Shown: in pieces, positions 61,225 to 64,000 of the stretch
Numbering within the stretch: the first letter of the stretch is position 1
Layout of the letters: each line of letters begins with the position of its first letter
Source: Bolinopsis microptera
Taxonomy: Eukaryota; Ctenophora; Tentaculata; Lobata; Bolinopsidae
Assembly: GCF_026151205.1 (NCBI RefSeq)
Contig: NC_087081.1
Location: forward strand, 7,559,246 to 7,623,245
Direction: 5' to 3'
DNA length: 64,000 bases
Translations under genes and position numbers: made by a program
Notes under the pieces: model-generated
Databases searched by the model: none
The model's input: only the letters and a program-made list of their open reading frames with translations
What the model was told of the DNA's origin: nothing

Positions 61225-62565
61225 AAGCTTTGAAGCTTGTCTCTGTAAATTAGTGAATTGATCCAGGATTGAATATAATTGAGCTGGAAAGGGCTAGATC
61301 TTGGGTAGTAGTATCTATATGACAACTCTGAACATAGAAGCAATAAAATAAGAAGTAACTGCAGTTAAAAATTGAAGACAAATGTATTATGTTGGTTATA
61401 AAATGTTATTAAAATGTAAATCGAGTTAATGATATAATACTTTCAGAATACAACAAATTACACAATAAAATTACAAAAGTATTTCGCAACAGCGAACAAT
61501 TCCTCATCTTTGTTGGAGTTATGCCGTGTAGAAGAAGTTGTACAAAATACCTGCTGTGAAATCCACTTCTTTTTGGAAGGAGTCTTTTCCAAACAGCAAG
61601 CCGACCATAAGATAAATCTGAACAACCTGTTGTTCCTAATCGCACGAATATTCTTGAACAGAGGGCATTGGGGCGTTCACTCGGGTTTTGAAACCTCTTG
61701 AAACCTCTTTAAAACCTCTCCAGGGAGCTCTGGATCTCTGAATAATACTGGCGAAAATAGATTCCAGAACACCCACATGATCCTCTGGAATGCGTAATGT
61801 GTGTAACTTTGGGGAAATATCTTCTCACATCTCTGTCAGTCTTCCAGTCAAAGAGGATTAAAGTTGATCGTCTCTCTTGTAGATGTGCAGCTTGAGCAGA
61901 ACTAATTCAAATAAGTCTTCGTCCTAGGTACTCTGGTTTACTTCTGTTAAGCATCAACCAAGGACTTCTGATATCATTTCTGAGTCGCCGACAGTGGTTG
62001 TTCTGGCAGCACACTCTTGGCGTTGTAAGTAGTTACGAGTCTCAGTGGGGTAGCCGAATCTGGTTTACGTCCAAATGGAAAGAGTGTTTGATCTGTGAGA
62101 GCGAGGTAACGAGTGGCAGGACCTTTAAGAGTATTGTTCCTTCGGCAACGCCAAGCAGAGTGAAGAGACCTTGTCATCAATTTACTCCTGGTGTAGGATT
62201 ATCTGTCAAATCAAGCACTGAGTTGACATCCTTGATCCATCGACACCATTTTGGAACATGGAGAAGTAGGCATACTGTTGAAGAATGCGATCCTTCAATC
62301 TTCCCGATATATACTCTAAGAAACACTTGATCGCTCACTCCCCCTTACATGCCTTTGGCAAGTAACGTCTCACATCCTTGATACGAAAGAACCCCCCCTT
62401 AGCAAAGCTCCGTCCCTTATGTGGTCTACGAGTTCCGAGCATCAGCTCATGTTTACTTCTTAAAGTACAGCTATGATTTACAGAATTTACAGTGAACTCA
62501 ACCCCATATCTAGCCCATTTGTGTTGACAATTATATACAATCCATGAAATCATGGAATCACATCC
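61225..62565 (-). mobile_element. F2 foldback element, copy d
   Basis: Inverted ends 61250-61390 and 62440-62560; no A-rich insertion. Interior frames (61510-61701, 61974-62330) are open on both strands, so the coding strand cannot be decided from this copy alone. Confidence 0.5.
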
Positions 62566-63180
62566 ACTAATTATACGTCACTAAGAGTTTGTTATCGACC
62601 CCTCTTGGCCGGATCAGTTTTTTCTGACCCAAGGTCTCCAGTGGCTCCCACTGTCCTAATCTCTGATTTGGAATCCATTGAATCCGATCCATCTATACGT
62701 GATTGACTATTTGAGACAGATCGTGCTAGCCGTACACTAACAGCTGTAAACAGTAGCTTCGATCACATCACAGCCTACAGTGCATATAAGAAGCGTATGA
62801 ACTCAGTTTATCTCAATCCAAAAGCGCAACCAATCTCAATTTACCCTCGACCAAGCAAGTCACGAAGGACCATGTCCTGAACTGATTTATATATAACATT
62901 CGTCCAATAGATCGACATCCAAAGTGAAAATAAACTATGGTCAGAGTTCAGCGTAGATCATATATCAAATTGGAAATGTTACGTATACAAAGTATGCTAG
63001 TAAAAGTTCAGATCAGTCTCTAATTGAATGTGATCGTAATTGAAATTATATCACAATTCCGGACATATGTCCTTTTTTTCTGTAACTTGAGTCTGACAAT
63101 AGTCGCTGTCGGACAGATGTCTTGTTACCGTAGCTAATTCTTTCCAAATTTGCGATTTCATAGGAAAACAATTTTAAGTT
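62566..63180. other. Segment between F2 and F1, copy d
   Basis: Mirror of 4720-5340: GGACATATGTCC palindrome at 63060-63071 followed by the GTCTGACAATAGTCGCTGTC stretch. No supported gene. Confidence 0.4.
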
Positions 63181-64000
63181 ATGGCAAGAGATTGATTTTT
63201 CGTGTGAGCAAATTCGTAACCAAAGGATTGTCTTACAGGAATTGATGTCCATAGTCCCAGGAACCACCAAAAAAAACCGTCCAGCTGAAACTCTAGTGCA
63301 AAAATTTTTATAGTACTTTTCTCCAGGACCCCATACTGCCCCACCCCTAATATTGGTTATTCGGCTCCCTAAGGTCATGAGATCACCATAGGGGGTGCAA
63401 AATGACCGCAATGGCCACATTATGGCAGGCGAATGAAAGTTTCAGAACAATTGGGGGCTTTATTTCGAATAAATTGAATTTTTCCAATTTTTTCTTCAAT
63501 TTTATGAAATTTCGAAAAAAAGACACCGAATTAATTTTTAACGCATATTTCAAATAATACTCGGGAAAATAACTTCAATATAACAAATTAATAATGTAAA
63601 CTAACAAACAACATATTATTTGACCACCCCAGACAGCTATACGACGTACATGCTACCTGTTGAATGTCTTTAAAGTTATCCTACAGTGACCGATTATAAA
63701 CACATTCATTTGCATATGGATTAAGCCACCCGAATAGTACTGGAAAATTAGGGATGCCTATTGTTGTCAGGTTAGGGCTTCCCACAGTCTCACGAGTTTT
63801 TCATGCTGCAAAGGCTATATAATGGCAGACTCGGTTTTAGAGGAGCTCATCAAACTCGTGTATCCTGGAGACGTCACGCATCTATATCGATGGAGGATCT
63901 ACTATACAGCGTTTGAAGCCACTTTCTTATCGACGCCGCTCTTTGTTAGTTCATTAAAGAGGAAGAAGTTACGACGATGAACAAGTAGACTATGAGGTTA
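63180..64000 (+). mobile_element. F1 left end, copy d (cut by window end)
   Basis: TIR at about 63180-63590, then interior. 63828-63918 reads in one frame as DSVLEELIKLVYPGDVTHLY and on through YRWRIYYTAF, the best-preserved N-terminal wording of the F1 protein. The rest lies outside the window. The - strand frame 63046-63420 is a translation of the TIR, not a gene. Confidence 0.55.

Larger units (their letters stand above)
58683..64000 (+). repeat. Unit X, + copy d (truncated by window end)
   Basis: Repeats 9435 to about 14950 in the same orientation, about 49.2 kb downstream, starting from the second spacer A. It contains F6, F5, F4, F3, F2 and the left end of F1. It gives a fourth independent reading of this half of X, useful for consensus. 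Confidence 0.92.

Noticed and set aside
63046-63420. 124-residue ORF
   Set aside because: Mostly the F1 TIR read on its non-coding strand (the same words appear at 14091-14291 and 50479-50664), so it follows the repeat, not a gene.
1-64000. Polinton/Maverick or large DNA virus, suggested by giant inverted repeats
   Set aside because: No protein-primed polymerase, integrase, packaging ATPase or capsid motifs seen. Content is LINEs and small elements, and the inverted repeats cover the whole unit rather than its ends.
1-64000. Plastid-like quadripartite genome (two inverted repeats plus two single-copy regions)
   Set aside because: Topology is similar, but no rRNA, tRNA or photosynthetic genes. 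Content is nuclear-type retroelements.

Overview
This window is eukaryotic, repeat-rich, AT-rich DNA (my impression, not counted, is roughly two thirds A+T), most likely from an invertebrate animal nuclear genome. The evidence is three non-LTR retrotransposons, a poly(A)-tailed retroposon containing a minisatellite, and a DNA-transposon-like element with long terminal inverted repeats (TIRs) and a PIN-like nuclease reading frame. I see no bacterial gene organisation, rRNA, tRNA or host single-copy gene. No reading frame is intact. Paired copies of every segment differ from each other mainly by scattered 1-3 base indels and homopolymer-length changes. That is the pattern of unpolished long-read sequence, so the coding calls below are patched across frames and marked as pseudogenes.

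The dominant feature is architectural. One unit of about 24.5 kb (here called X) fills the whole window in alternating orientation: the end of an inverted copy (1-9366), a full copy (9435-33781), a full inverted copy (34028-58610) and the start of another copy (58683-64000). The turning points are two different non-palindromic spacers: spacer A (about 70 nt, at 9367-9434 and 58611-58682) and spacer B (about 246 nt, at 33782-34027). Both copies of spacer A run in the SAME direction. A simple mirror image about B would have inverted the second one. The sequence therefore reads like about 1.3 turns around a dumbbell (a duplex closed by loop A and loop B), or around a 49.2-kb circle made of two huge inverted repeats. 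Either a biological hairpin-ended or circular molecule, or a library/rolling-circle artefact, could give this.

Layout of X (coordinates from the full + copy), reading away from spacer A: an array of palindromic TAGCCGGCTA-type motifs (F6, 9435-9925); four stem-loop (foldback) elements F5 (9930-10625), F4 (10670-11305), F3 (11700-12050) and F2 (12055-13470); a 3.5-kb element F1 with roughly 400-bp TIRs and a PIN-like protein (14090-17625); a flank with a 48-bp tandem repeat (17625-18752); an AT-rich stretch; two copies of a roughly 100-bp dispersed repeat R (R1, R2); a 5'-truncated LINE (LINE 1, +); a 1.6-kb composite retroposon with minisatellite and poly(A) (on -); LINE 2 (on -); R3; a nearly complete CR1-like LINE 3 (+) with coiled-coil/SGNH ORF1 and endonuclease/RT ORF2; R4; and 1.5 kb of unassigned AT-rich DNA up to spacer B.

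The elements do not form a pathway. This is a graveyard of mobile elements. The items most worth following up are the alternating-orientation concatemer with unflipped loop A, the F1 element, the composite retroposon with candidate target-site duplication, and the R repeat family bracketing LINE 3.
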